A stretch of DNA of 64,000 bases from Schistocerca nitens (Eukaryota; Arthropoda; Insecta; Orthoptera; Acrididae). The notes under the pieces were generated by a model. That model did no database searches. It was not told the origin of the DNA and saw only the letters and a program-made list of their open reading frames with translations. The stretch is taken from positions 180,068,178 through 180,132,177 of the forward strand of contig NC_064622.1 in NCBI RefSeq assembly GCF_023898315.1, written 5' to 3'. Positions 44,441-55,612 of the stretch are shown one piece after another (the first letter of the stretch is position 1; every line of letters starts with the position of its first letter). The translations under genes and the position numbers were made by a program.

Positions 44441-45274
44441 ATTATGTTTATCTACATATTTACAGCCCATAAATCATAGCACAGATTTTACGATTATGAC
44501 TGGCCATCTTTCCCTGTGCGGATGGGAATCACAGAGTCTTCTCGCATTTGTAGGGTGAAGTCGAAGACTGACAGATCCGTCCCACATTGTCCTTGGCCAA
44601 TCCTCCCTGCAACACCAATCTTAACCATAGCACCCATCCAAATGCGTAAGATCTTTCCAGGCACATGCATGTCGAGGAGCATTGCACCTCATATCGATGT
44701 ATAGTAGACATGAGAGTGTTGCGGTGGTAGAACAGACAGTTAAGAAGAAATGTGTGGTTTATACATGATGGAGCTCCAGATGGATGCAGTTTGAAATATT
44801 TTATGTAAATCAACCATGTTATCATTTCTGCCTACAGTCAGTACCAGTAATGTACTGGCTTGAGAGATAGGTAACATAGAGAATAAACACACACTCTTAT
44901 AGTTACACGGTTCTGCACCTAAAACTGCAATATTGTTAAAGCCATACGGTTTCTGAAGTATTAGTCGTGTGGAATGCAACGCTCTTAATACTCCAATGCA
45001 GGATATATTTGTCCAACAACATACATACAAACGCCCTACAAGTTTACTATCCCAATCACAATGATGTCAAACTTTAAAATGATAAAACTACTTTCTTGTA
45101 CACTATTCTGGTGTCCTTGGGAGGTATCGACAGTGTATATCAGCAGCTCGACTACAACAAAATCAGGAGACTGCTGTTCTGTCTCCTAGGAAATTAACGG
45201 ATTTTAAACGTCTTTTTAAGTCAGAAACGTGTGTACCCTCAATCATACTTACCGTATCAGTCTTGCTTATCATG

Positions 45275-45296
45275 AGTAGTAGTAGTAGTAGTAGTA
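45275..45296 (+). repeat. (AGT)7 microsatellite
   Basis: A short trinucleotide tract inside the stretch of about 390 bp (45045-45440) that is present only in the left arm. Confidence 0.85.
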
Positions 45297-46979
45297 ATAG
45301 AACTGGTTTTGATGGATGCAGATATTTCTGACTAGGAAATAGAGAAAGGAAAAACCGACATGAATATTTTAGATAGCTGGTACATTGGGGTACCATCCAC
45401 GCCCTGCTGCACGAAAATGCACACAAAGAAAAAGTAACTTCTAATAAGTGAGTAAGCATGATGATCAGTAGCCAAAGGGAATGTGACAGTCTTATTGCTT
45501 TTTATAGTAGCACCACTGCGGCTCTTTTAGCATTCCTCTTGCACAAAGAAGTTCTGGTCTGGTTTTATGTCTAGGTGTGTGTTGCTGATGGCTCCAATAA
45601 ACCTGGCCCAGTCCTCCCACTGGTGGATCTACCACGCATTATAACCAGAATGGTTTGTAGAGAGTGGTTGTTCGCCATGCAATACATCAGGGATAGTGTT
45701 CAAATGTGGACCCACCAGCAAGACGACTGGGTGAGGTTTATGGCAGCCATCCATGACACTCGCAAAAATACAAGTATAAAGAAAATAGAGCAAATGCACC
45801 GCATCTATAGAATATTTGGTTGTGAGTGACTGGACACATCCGAGTACAGTGCTATACCATCTGACTAACGTGCTGTTCTGTACCATATATAAGAATAACA
45901 CTCATAAAGGACTGTCTCCATCCAATGGACATCTAGCACTCAAAATAGTGGAGTTGAGAAGATTATGTGCCATCATTGTGGATCTCTGAGAGTATAAAAG
46001 GATATGTGATAGGTGAAGCAGGTTGCCTCGGTTTGCGGTTATTTCTGGAGAATCTAGGTAACATTGTTACGAAATATCAGTAATACAGCTTGCATAAAAA
46101 ATGTTATGCTCTTTTGCAGTATGAATTTAAATGTTCTGACATCCCCAACAGAATCGTACTGCAAAGAGTTTTTCGCTATTTGCGGGGCTGTCTCACTGTC
46201 AGAAATAAAGTAAAGGCTGTTGAAATCGAGATTTTGTAATTGGTAACATGCATGCATAATCTCTATATGTATGTGAGTAGAGTTGTCGATGGTGGACAGT
46301 TGCAGTTCAACTGCATAAGTTGCTAACTGTTCGTCTATAAATTACATTGCTGGTGGTGCGTACTCTGTAGGTATGGGGAGGGCAAACTCTCATGTTCCAG
46401 GATCTTAAGTGCAATCGACACACTGTCAGGTAACAAATGACTTACTACTAGAACAATAAAAAAACGAAATCTACAATTTGTAGATGTACTGACATGATTG
46501 TGGTGACATATCAGAGTAGGAAGGTGTAAACAAAAGCAGCGAAGCACATCTGCCAACAATAAGAGCATATACGTATGGGAAAAAAAGTATCAGAGCAGCA
46601 GCAGAAATCAACTCTGTACTTATGTCAACTCTCTGTTGCAGATCCTTACACAGTAGAGTGGAAGTCAGATGAACATGTAGAGCTGTGCCAGACCCTGTTT
46701 CCATCAAGTGCATCGGTACATGAACCTGCAGACAAGCTCTCTGATGTGCGTAGCAGTACACGGACTTGTTTCCAAAGTATGTTTCCAATCTGCACTGGTG
46801 GTTGAGTCTCATCTAGGTATGAGGCGAGTGTTACTATACTTTTCATGATCTTCTGATCCAAAATGCATGCAGTAGATCATCAGGAAGAGGGGAATTCTTA
46901 GAATTATTAGTATGCTGCTCTAAGGGACACACAAATATCCTAGTATAAATCAAATAATGCATGGGCATGCCGGCAATAT

Positions 46980-47180
46980 GACCACATACATATGAAAAAT
47001 GTCAAAATAAAATGAAAAACTACGTAAAATCGTTACAAATCGAGGAAAACCTGGTATAATCACGACAAATTGATGGGAAATACGTAAAATTGAGTAAAAT
47101 ACGTTGAAATATGAAAACCTTCATAAAACCTACAGGGACTACATAAAAACTAGAGAAAAAGTATCACGAAATGAGAGAAA
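46980..47180. repeat. Degenerate AT-rich short repeats
   Basis: Repeated variants of TACGTAAAAT, CGTTACAAAT, ACGACAAATTG and CATAAAACCTAC occur without strict period. Each is spaced roughly 20-25 bases from the next, suggesting a decayed minisatellite. Confidence 0.5.
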
Positions 47181-47369
47181 TTGAGGTGGGTTGGGGTACC
47201 TGGACACCGAGGACCGAGAAAAGCTTAAAAATTTCGCTCTGGCTGCATTAACTTTTAACGCTCCCCCTCCCCCTGTAAACTATGTGGGTTATTTAACACA
47301 TACTTGAACAAAGGCGACATAAGTACTACACAGAGACACCATATTAAAGCAGGTAAAAAATATGTATCC

Positions 47370-47574
47370 AAAAAAAAAATGGTTCAAATGGCTCTGAGCA
47401 CTATGGGACTCAACATCTGTGGTCATCAGTCCCCTAGAACTTAGAACTACTTAAACCTAACTAACCTAAGGACATCACACACATCCATGCCCGAGGCAGG
47501 ATTCGACCTGCGACCGTAGCGGTCACGCGGTTCCAGACTGAAAAGCCTAGAACCGCACGGCCACAACGGCCGGC
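47370..47574 (-). mobile_element. SINE with long-variable-arm tRNA-like head, 10-bp target duplication
   Basis: Same family as at 42610. The B box has lost one base (GGATTCGACCTGC, reading through the minus strand). The direct repeat ATATGTATCC lies at 47360-47369 and 47575-47584. A short A run sits at its 3' end. Confidence 0.93.
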
Positions 47575-49079
47575 ATATGTATCCCAATCCATAAGTGTGT
47601 TCTCACACATGTACTCAAACTTAGATATTAGCGAAAACGATTCGTTCTCACACAAACTGTTATTTCTTAAGTATTAAGGAGAAGAATCAATGCATTAATC
47701 AGACTTAAGCCATTCCCTAAAGTGTTCTGTAGGGCAGTGGACTGATGTCACATTTAGCAACTTTAATAGTGTGAGGGGGTGTCCTTGAGAGATGTGGTGT
47801 TAGGAAGAAATTGGTATATAATTCTACACATGAGCAAAAGTAGCTAACATCAGACCAGGACTTATTTGTGCAAGAGGAATACTGTTAGAACTATGGTGCT
47901 GCTACTGTAAACAACTATAAGACTGTTACATATCCTTTGGCTACTGATCGTGGTACTTGGGGAAGTAAATGTGTGGGGTAGTTGTATGTCTGATGTTGGA
48001 CAAATATATCCCACATTAGAGTATTAAGAGTGTTACATTCTGAATGACTAACACCTCAGAAGCCATACTGCTACAACAATACCGCATTTTCAGATGCAGA
48101 ACTGTGTAACCATGGAGTGTGTGTTCATGCTCTATGACCATCTCTCTCATGCCAGTATTGTGCTGGTACTGACCCTAAGTAGTGGACTAATACTTCAGTA
48201 TTGATAGCACAGCTGATTTACATGACACGTTTCAAACCGCATCTATCTGGAGCTCCATCATATATAAACCACACATTTCTTCTTAACTGTCTGCTACATT
48301 ACTGCAACACTGCCATGTCTACTATACACCAATAAGAGGTACTACCCTCCTCAACCCCATGCATCTGGAGAGATCTTGTGCATTTGTATAGGTGCTGTGG
48401 GTAAGATTGGTGTTCCAGGGAGGATTGGTCAAGGACAATGTGGAAGAGATGGTCAGTCTCTGACATTATCCTACAGATGTGAGAATACTCTATGATGCCC
48501 ATCCACACAGGGCAAGAGGACCAGTTGTACTCATAAATTCTGCTCTATGATAGATGGTCTGGAAATATGTAGGTAACCTAACTGAATCGATATAGGACAC
48601 TGTCTGGTATAGCTTGGTGTTTATGGGGAAATGGGCATAATGCACAGTCATCTATCTGCATTCGAAATCTAGTATAAGGTATTTGCAAAGTAGTGGAGGG
48701 GTGACTTAGTAATGATACAGAAACTGGGAAGCAATCTTCAGTGTCATTGGCTGAATTTGAAATTATTGAACAACTGGTGAAATTGCTAAAGTTGATCATG
48801 CTATCAACTGCAGTGCATACTACAGTACATCGTCCAATATCAACGGTGTCTTTGTCACCCTGTCTGTCAACTGGTACACTGTTGATTACCATATAATGAG
48901 TGATTGATACCACTTGGTTGAGATGAACGGAGCTATAGCAGAACACTGAATATCCGCTACTTGTCACTAGGGGCATGGGATTTAATGTAGAGGTCATCTC
49001 CTTGACATAGTTCTTTGGAAGCATTCCTTTTGCTGCAGACTCATCCTAATTCTATATGCTGCGATCCCTCATCTTTTTT

Positions 49080-49280
49080 GCCGGCCGCGGTGGTCTCGCG
49101 GTTCTAGGCGCTCAGTCCGGAACCGCGCGACTGCTACGGTCGCAGGTTCGAATCCTGCCTCGGGCTTGGATGTGTGTGATGTCCTTAGGTTAGTTAGGTT
49201 TAAGTAGTTCTAAGTTCTAGGGGACTGATGACCACAGATGTTAAGTCCCATAGTGCTCAGAGCCATTTGAACCATTTGAA
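49080..49280 (+). mobile_element. SINE with long-variable-arm tRNA-like head, 13-bp target duplication
   Basis: The plus-strand copy begins GCCGGCCGCGGTGGTCTCGC and ends ATTTGAACCATTTGAA. The direct repeat CCTCATCTTTTTT is perfect (49067-49079 and 49281-49293). It interrupts the right arm; the matching left-arm position (about 43800) has none. Confidence 0.95.
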
Positions 49281-50009
49281 CCTCATCTTTTTTTCTTTTC
49301 ATCAACAACATAACACTACCTCTTTTTCTTTCTACTGTCTCACGTGTTGCGAACAGCACCTACCTGTGTGAACAAAGGAACAGTGATCATGTATGTTATT
49401 GCAAAATGAGGAAACAATGCTCTTCAAAATGGAACATCGAAAAATCTGCTATCCCGTCAATGCGGAAGATGAGATTAACTGCATAAACGCTGGAAACGCT
49501 TGGAAACACTTTACAATAAAGCAGAATCATCCAGTTTCCATATGTTGCGATGTGTTTGACATTTTTGTCAATGACAAACATCGCCTCTATATTTCGTTTC
49601 TACCAACTTGTGTGTTGTGGGAGCTACATAGTTTACACCTTGCGATATTCCGCTTTGTATGAGAACCAATGGATCGAAACGTGTTACTGTTAGTTAAGCA
49701 CCTGACATAAATCTCGGAGTCATGGTACAAAAACTAAGTATATGGCTGTGTACAAACCTGTAGTCATACACTTTTTGGATATGGTACAACTGAAAAAACA
49801 ATGTATTAAACTGCTTATGGAGGAACTATACAAGAATCTTCTATTGTGATAGATGTTTTGCTGGATGTGGTCTTCTTCCAGTACAGTCGACAAAACTTTA
49901 CACATATCTGTGCGTGCGAGGATCCTTGAACACTAACTACCTGCTCCAATGCAGCGATACATCAATGTGTGATATACTCGGTATCAACATTGTAATGGTA
50001 CTTGAATTA

Positions 50010-51108
50010 CGTAACCATTACGGCAGCTCACCTGAACCTCTCGATACCAGCAATATTCTACTGTGTTTCTGTAGAATAGTTATCATATGTCTGTGACAAC
50101 ACTCAGATTTGATTTCATTAATGGAGAGGTATTTTGATACATCGATATGCTTGTATTGCAATGATATTATTCTTATGTGTATTCTTTCTTTTGTCACTAT
50201 GATCTTTGACGTACTTGTAACTCTGATTTTTGGGTGCGTAAGCGATTATTAGTTAGTTATAGAGTCGGACCTTGAGAAAGTCAAGTCTTGGACGTCATGT
50301 TGGAAAGACGCATAACGTAGTCAGCTTATAAAATGCGAACTTTTAACAGTGATGAAGATGTTTTCAAGTATGTTTTGTATTGTGAAGTGATGTTTTGTGT
50401 GTTACGTGATATTGCAACAAAAGCAATAAAAAGGAAGTGTAACTTAAATTCGGTGCTAATTATTTTTTTACATCACCATTGTGCTGACTTTGAAAGGTTT
50501 AATCTTCAAGAACGGTTTTTGAAACACATCTATAAAACTTTTGAATATAACAGAATAAAACCTAGGCCTCTTTGCATCCGAGCTTGGAATCATCACCACC
50601 TAGATTTTAGACGATTTAGCCATGGTTTTACAACGAGGCCAGCGTAGGAAACACGAAAAGATGAGTGCCTAGTTTATTCATTATTACATGAAATTACTTT
50701 ATTAACTGTGCTCTAATGACATCTGCGACATAATAACTTTGCTGTTGCCCGAAAATGCAGTATTTAGCAGCGTGAGCAACACAACAGTCATTATTAAATT
50801 TTGACATTTGTTGTGGTAGGGTTGTTAGAACATACAGACGGCATTTGTTTTTTGATGTATCAGAAGAGAGCAATTGTGAAATCTTATAGGAAGTTTTATT
50901 AGAAGGAGTGGTATAGCCCTTCAACTCTGGATTCTTGTAGTTCTCTCAAAACTATACCGATATTGCTTATAAAACTAATAGAAATCGGCTGTACCTGTCC
51001 TCCTGCGCTCATGACTGTTTCTATTATTATTGTCACGACTGCATGTTTAAAAAGATTGCGTTACTGCAAGTCGTGTGTTATTTCATACCTCATAACATCT
51101 GATTATAA
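50010..51108. other. Right-arm-specific block, no identified gene
   Basis: No partner is recognised in the left arm. A 104-aa frame at 50333-50647 (plus) follows a TATA-like TTATAAAATG at about 50326. It contains KRKCNLNSVLIIFLHHHCADF and no recognisable domain, and I have no support for it being a gene. Confidence 0.35.
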
Positions 51109-51134
51109 GAAACTTCCTGGCAGATTAAAACTGT

Positions 51135-51210
51135 GTGCCGGACCGAGACTCGAACTCGGGACCTTTGCCTTTCGCGGGCAAGTGCTCTACCAACTGAGCT
51201 ACCCAAGCAC
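51135..51210 (-). tRNA. tRNA-like segment of repeat F (nominal anticodon CGA, likely pseudo)
   Basis: 76 bases on the minus strand: acceptor GTGCTTG/CCGGCAC, D arm TAGCTCAGTTGGTAGAGC, anticodon loop CGCGAAA, T arm GAGTTCGAGTCTC. Position 33 is G. Internal A and B boxes look intact, so transcription by Pol III is possible. Confidence 0.55.
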
Positions 51211-51403
51211 GACTCACGCCCAGTCCTCGCAGCTTTACTTCTGCCAGTACCTCGTCTCCTACCTTCCAAACTTAACAGAAGCTCTCCTGCGAACCTTGCA
51301 GTACTAGCACTCCTTAAAGGTTCGCAGGAGAGCTTCTGTTAAGTTTGGAAGGTAGGAGACGAGGTACTGGCAGAAGTAAAGCTGCGAGGACTGGGCGTTA
51401 GTA

Positions 51404-51479
51404 TTGCTTGGGTAGCTCAGTTGGTAGAGCTCTTGCCCGCGAAAGGCAAAGGTCCCGAGTTCGAGTCTCGGTCCGGCAC
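51404..51479 (+). tRNA. tRNA-like segment of repeat F (nominal anticodon CGA, likely pseudo)
   Basis: Mirror copy of 51135-51210. The acceptor 5' strand has mutated (TTGCTTG), weakening the stem. The D arm and B box are intact. Confidence 0.5.
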
Positions 51480-51545
51480 ACAGTTTTAATCTGCCAGGAA
51501 GTTTCATATCAGCGCACACTCTGCTGCAGAGTGAAAATCTCATTC

Positions 51546-51847
51546 TGGAAACATCCCCCAGGCTGTGGCTAAGCCATGTCTCCGCAATTCCTTTCCTTCA
51601 GGAGTGCTAGTTCTGCAAGGTTCGCAGGAGAGCTTCTGTTAAGTTTGGAAGGTAGGAGACGAGGTACTGGCAGATGTAAAGCTGCGAGGACGGGGCGTGA
51701 GTCGTGCTTGGGGAGCTCAGTTGGTAGAGCACTTGCCCGCGAAAAGCAAAGGTCCCGAGTTAGAGTCTCGGCCGGCACACAGTTTTAATCTGCCAGGAAG
51801 TTTCATATCAGCGCACACTCCGCTGCAGAGTGAAAATCTCATTCTGG
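51546..51847 (+). mobile_element. Repeat F, full unit with tRNA-like segment (51704-51778)
   Basis: The unit runs from AACATCCCCCAGGCTGTGGC to ...GTGAAAATCTCATTCTGGA, and the previous palindromic copy ends with the same ATTCTGGA at about 51546, so the two units are joined head to tail. The tRNA-like segment has a damaged T loop (GAGTTAGAGTCTC) and a shortened 3' acceptor. It sits about 160 bases from the unit start, an internal position unlike a normal SINE head. Confidence 0.85.
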
Positions 51848-52859
51848 ATCTAATTATAAATTAGACATCACTTGAATTCTAGCTAGTTGTGGAACCTAGA
51901 AATCATAGTGTTTTTTCCCCAAAATGTGAGTAGATTGCATGAAACAGACTGTGATCAAATTGCATACAAAACTAGAATGCAAGAGTCTGCTGCTTGGTAG
52001 AAACGTTACAGGCATTTTGGTAGAGGTGAGTTATGGAGTAAAAAGGTCAAAAGTAAGCACGCAGACTGTATTTGATTTCGATGTATTGTAAGAGAGAGAT
52101 GTGGTCGAATCTTATAGAAGGTTCTATTACAAGACAGGCTCTCACGATTTTCATCGTAAGCGCCAGTGTGAGATAGCATTGCACTGGTAAAATGGGACTT
52201 GCCATAGTGGACAAAACAGAAACATCCTCTTGAATTATAGCTTTTTAATGTCGAACATAAAATGATTGTGTTGTTTGTTCCGGCATGTGAGTACATGGCG
52301 TGAAAGATTGTAATCTGTGATGTTATTTCACGTATCTGAAATGTTTGTAATACACATGTGTATGCAAGTTTATTTCAAAACTCTGATTTCAACATGAGAG
52401 ATGATGAAGCATCTGATACTGAAATAAATTGCTTAATATTGCCGTTTTTCCCTTGGAGTATAAATTCTGGCGTTTTCTTGACTTCGATGAAGATTTAGGA
52501 ATAATGACAATATTCTGTGGTGATCAGTAGTTTTTGCAGAAAAATGGTGGAAGTTTTTTTACCCAGTTTTATGGAGGGTGGACACATATAGGGGGTGTAT
52601 AGCTCGACCACTGAATTTTACCAGTGGTGCACTTCATGAGATGCGAATTATGTCCTACAGTGAAACATAAAAACTATACCGATTTCTCTCATATATCTAA
52701 AACACTGCGGACTGCATCTATTTTTGTGTAAAGAGGACATTTATTATTTTCACAGTTGTCTTTTTCCTTTTTAATAGGAGATCGATTGTAGGAGGTACGT
52801 TGACGCTAAATACAATTGTTATAGTGCAGTGTTTCACATTAAAAATGGCTGGCACTTGT

Positions 52860-52879
52860 GGGTGAGGGGGGGGGGGGGG
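52860..52879. repeat. G homopolymer tract
   Basis: A G-rich run (GAGG followed by about 14 G) in the right arm. Further G runs occur at about 53607-53622 and 54180-54190. The left arm lacks the expansion. Confidence 0.8.
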
Positions 52880-53489
52880 CAGTGTGAGGCACGCACTTGG
52901 GTTGGCCCTTCTGTAATCTCCTCTTGTTGAGTTGACTACACATCCTTTTGTGTTGGTGAAAAGTCGACTATGGACCGTCGTCTTAAGACAGGTGAGTGTC
53001 GCTCGTATGCCAGTGGAAGGTCACAGAAAAACCGCGAGGTGCTCGGTAGCAGTTAACTGTTCGAAAAAGCTTGTGTCCCCACCATAGGTGAACGGGGTTA
53101 GGGAGGGAGGAACGGAGGGAGGGATGGGGAGAGATAATGGGAGGCAAGAGGGCCTCTAATTTTGGCAGTCTGTGATCATATATTGAGGAAAACGCACGTT
53201 CAACTACTGCCCCCTCTGGAATGTTTTTACTAGTGCACATTTCGATGTGTAAATAGAGCAGTGAAGGATTTTCCATCAACTGCGGTAGTGTGTGTTGGTT
53301 TCAATGAACTGGACTGCAGGGTGATTGTCGAACAGGCGTGTCTACCGAACTCTGACATCAAACAGCGATAGACATAGTCCTGAGCTGTATGTTTACTGGT
53401 AATACACCTATTAAACTCCTCTCTTTCCAATACCAGCATCTCATCACTTGAACATTAATTTTAATTTAACTTGTGATAAATTCCTATTG

Positions 53490-53660
53490 GAGCAAACTGC
53501 TGAGGTCATCGGTCCCTAGGCTTACACACTACTTAATCTAACTTTAACTTACGCTAAGAACCACTCACACAGACTCATGCCTGAGGGAGGACTCGAACAT
53601 CTGACATGGGGGGGGGGGGGGGGACGACGACAGTGGCAATGCGCCTCAGACTGTGTGGGG
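53490..53660 (-). mobile_element. SINE relic, second subfamily, with G-run insertion in the head
   Basis: In reverse complement the body (...AGCCTAGGGACCGATGACCTCAGCAG) and head B-box remnant (GTTCGAGTCC) are recognisable. The head is interrupted by about 15 G. There is no counterpart in the left arm near 40570, which supports insertion after the arms arose. Confidence 0.75.
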
Positions 53661-54297
53661 TAGTTGAACATATTTCCCACCAAAAAGAAAGCCTGTTTTC
53701 CCACTGGCTTGTAGATGAAGGGTAGAATTTGAGTACATCTGCGACTATTTCGAGTCATAGTATGCAGTTTTTCCAACAGGATAACACCAGTTGTATGGCA
53801 TCACCAATTTTTGAGCCCTATTGCCGTTGTAGGAAGTCCTTGTATAGTGCTGCAGTTATAGTTGTGTAATTAGGACCGACCTTTGTGAGTAATTACATAA
53901 TTAGGATCAATCTCTACTTCAGAGTCCGAACCAAATTAATAAAATACACTAACCTTAGCTTCCTCTCCAGCATTTGGACAGTTTCTATGTGTTGTGGGGT
54001 GCACTTGGGCTCTACATCCAGAAGAACCAGGGTTAGAGTTCCAGAAAGGGCACTGGCATTTTTAATTTCTCACAAATTCCCGGTTTGGAGGGTGGGGTGG
54101 GACTTCAGCACAAAATACTAAATCCCTGCCAAAATTTGAAATTCCTACAAAAAAATTCAAAATGCACACCAATACCGTTGGGGGGGGGGGAGGGGTGAGA
54201 GAAGAGTTGGGGGTGAGGACCCACAAGTCAGTTGAGGAAAAAACATGACAGCGTCTGTGGTGGGGATGGGGATAATTCATTGATCAATTTAATTAAT

Positions 54298-55081
54298 CTG
54301 CAGTTCAGTACCATATCAAAATTGTGGTGGCAGCCCATTATCTTACTACTCGCAGCAGCTATGGTATTGCTGTGCCGAGTCTTCAGTTCCACTGCAATCT
54401 ACATTTGGTGAAGTAGTGTGCATTGTGACTGCAATTCACATTTGCAGATCGATAATGGTGATGTAAATAACCTCGGTGTATAAATATGTGCATATATATA
54501 GGTGTAGGAGGCAGACTTGTTCAGAATGGAAATATATCCAAATTACTTACAGAAACCAGCGCCTCAATACATTTCTGCTGAAATCATGCCAGGACCAGTG
54601 TGCATGAGTCTAGATTAGAATTATTCAACGAGTGGCATTTTGCTACTAAGTAGTGAGCAGATCAGCTTAGTGAAATGAGATACTTCCACACTGGTAATGG
54701 TGATGGTGATGAAACAGCGGGTTTTCATTGTGGTGGTGGTCTGAAGCACTGGATGCAAAGGATGATTCTTGGACAGCATACACTCTTTGTTTCTCCAAAT
54801 GTATGTTTTTGATTTGTGTAAAGGGCACTGACTATGTGGGTAGCATCCGTTGAACGAGAAATGCGATGATTACAGCAAACGATGTGTTAAATACAGCACT
54901 GGTGGTAGATATTCTGAGCAAAACATGTGTGTGAGCGTACTCGTCGGTGTAAAATTAGCTTCCACAACGAGGTGGGCGTAATGTTCCATCCATGTGGACA
55001 TCAGTACCTGTGTTAAATGCGCACTCTCCATTTCCTTATACGAGTATGTTCTGTGTTGCGGGTCTATAGCATCCCCAGTTA
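54298..55081. other. No recognisable gene or repeat
   Basis: The giant repeat ends here by my reading. A weak residual match (ATGGTACTG) to about 36770 hints that it could extend a little further. Nothing else is recognised. Confidence 0.4.
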
Positions 55082-55093
55082 GAGCATTTATTC

Positions 55094-55280
55094 TGTTTGA
55101 AATCTTATGGGACTTAACTGCTAAGGTCATCCGTCCCTAAGCTTACACACTACTTAACCTAAATTATCCTAAGGGCAAACACACACACCCATCCCCGAGG
55201 GAGGACTCGAACCTCCTCCGGGACCAGCCGCACAATCCATGACTGCAGCGCCTAAGACCGCTCGTCTAATTCCGTGCGGC
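55094..55280 (-). mobile_element. SINE, second subfamily, 12-bp target duplication
   Basis: In reverse complement: head GCCGCACGGAATTAGACGAG, B box GGTTCGAGTCC, body ...CCTTAGGATAATTTAGGTTA.... The direct repeat GAGCATTTATTC is perfect (55082-55093 and 55281-55292). Confidence 0.94.
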
Positions 55281-55612
55281 GAGCATTTATTCAACAGAAT
55301 TAAGATAATATCAGCAAATAGTGCATTTTTTCCCTTTGCACCTTATTTCACAAATTAATATGTATCTGTTGTAAAGAAATATGAATGTTTTTTGTAAACC
55401 AGTTTATCTACGTAGCTATATGCAGTTCATAACCCTAGATAGCCACTTACTTCATAATGTGAGCACTATGTCACATGTATTGGCTTGTTGATCATTAACA
55501 CCGTTGAGCTCCATCTACCTGCTACAGGAAAATCGTGTACAGTATATGAGAAATGGACGACAGATGATGCAGTGTCACTCAGTTAGTATTCGAGCATCCT
55601 ATACACTAATTT

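Larger units (their letters stand above)
37013..45570 (+). repeat. Giant inverted repeat, left arm
   Basis: Collinear in reverse complement with 47830-54297. Matched blocks: 37013-37371 with 53980-54297; 40278-41440 with 52740-53979; 42212-43140 with 52030-52740; 43140-45040 with about 48000-49990; 45440-45570 with 47830-47950. Examples of shared strings are TACACAACTATA, ATTTTACCAGT, GGACAAATATAT and TTCCTCTTGCACAAA. By-eye identity is about 80% with many small indels. Arm-specific insertions are a LINE (37372-40277), a foldback element (41465-42212), a SINE (42610-42809), a tandem duplication near 44100-44440 and about 390 bp at 45045-45440. There is no convincing coding content. Confidence 0.88.
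45571..47829. other. Spacer of the giant inverted repeat
   Basis: About 2.2 kb of sequence not repeated in the arms. It contains a SINE (47370-47574) and, at about 46980-47180, degenerate short repeats built from CGTAAAA/ACGACAAAT-like words. The longest frames (45575-45829 plus, 84 aa; 46471-46812 minus, 113 aa) show no domain I recognise. It may be unique DNA around which two copies of a long repeat lie, or the remains of the middle of one large element. Confidence 0.5.
51109..51505. repeat. Near-perfect 189-bp palindrome of repeat F with tRNA-like genes on both arms
   Basis: The arms 51109-51297 and 51317-51505 are reverse complements with about four mismatches (about 98%), separated by a 19-base loop. 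Each arm carries the tRNA-like segment of repeat F, so two convergent-symmetric copies face outward and inward. A third, direct copy follows at 51546-51847. This is repeat F, also seen at 3286-3444. Confidence 0.95.
47830..54297 (-). repeat. Giant inverted repeat, right arm
   Basis: Reverse-complement partner of 37013-45570 (block list given there). Insertions found only here are a SINE at 49080-49280, a block of about 2 kb at 50010-52030 that includes the tRNA-like palindrome, and a SINE relic at 53490-53660. Parts of 50790-50960 resemble 52050-52720 (for example ATCTTATAG.AGTT.TATTA and AAAACTATACCGAT), so the 2-kb block may partly be a local duplication of the arm itself. At the LINE and foldback positions of the left arm this arm keeps the uninterrupted sequence. 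Confidence 0.87.

Noticed and set aside
44025-49024. A protein frame apparently conserved between the arms (44025-44276 plus, 48578-49024 minus; shared words such as TAVD, INFSN, DCFP)
   Set aside because: I aligned about 70 codons by eye. Differences fall almost equally on first, second and third positions, and both copies have stops just outside. That is the pattern of neutral DNA at about 80% identity, not of a conserved protein.
50333-50647. 104-aa frame preceded by a TATA-like box
   Set aside because: No domain, no conserved copy in the window, and TATA-like words are common in AT-rich DNA.
37013-54297. LTR retrotransposon or virus-derived integrated element as the explanation of the giant repeat
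   Set aside because: LTRs are direct repeats, not inverted, and no gag, protease, integrase, helicase or capsid block was readable in either arm or in the spacer.
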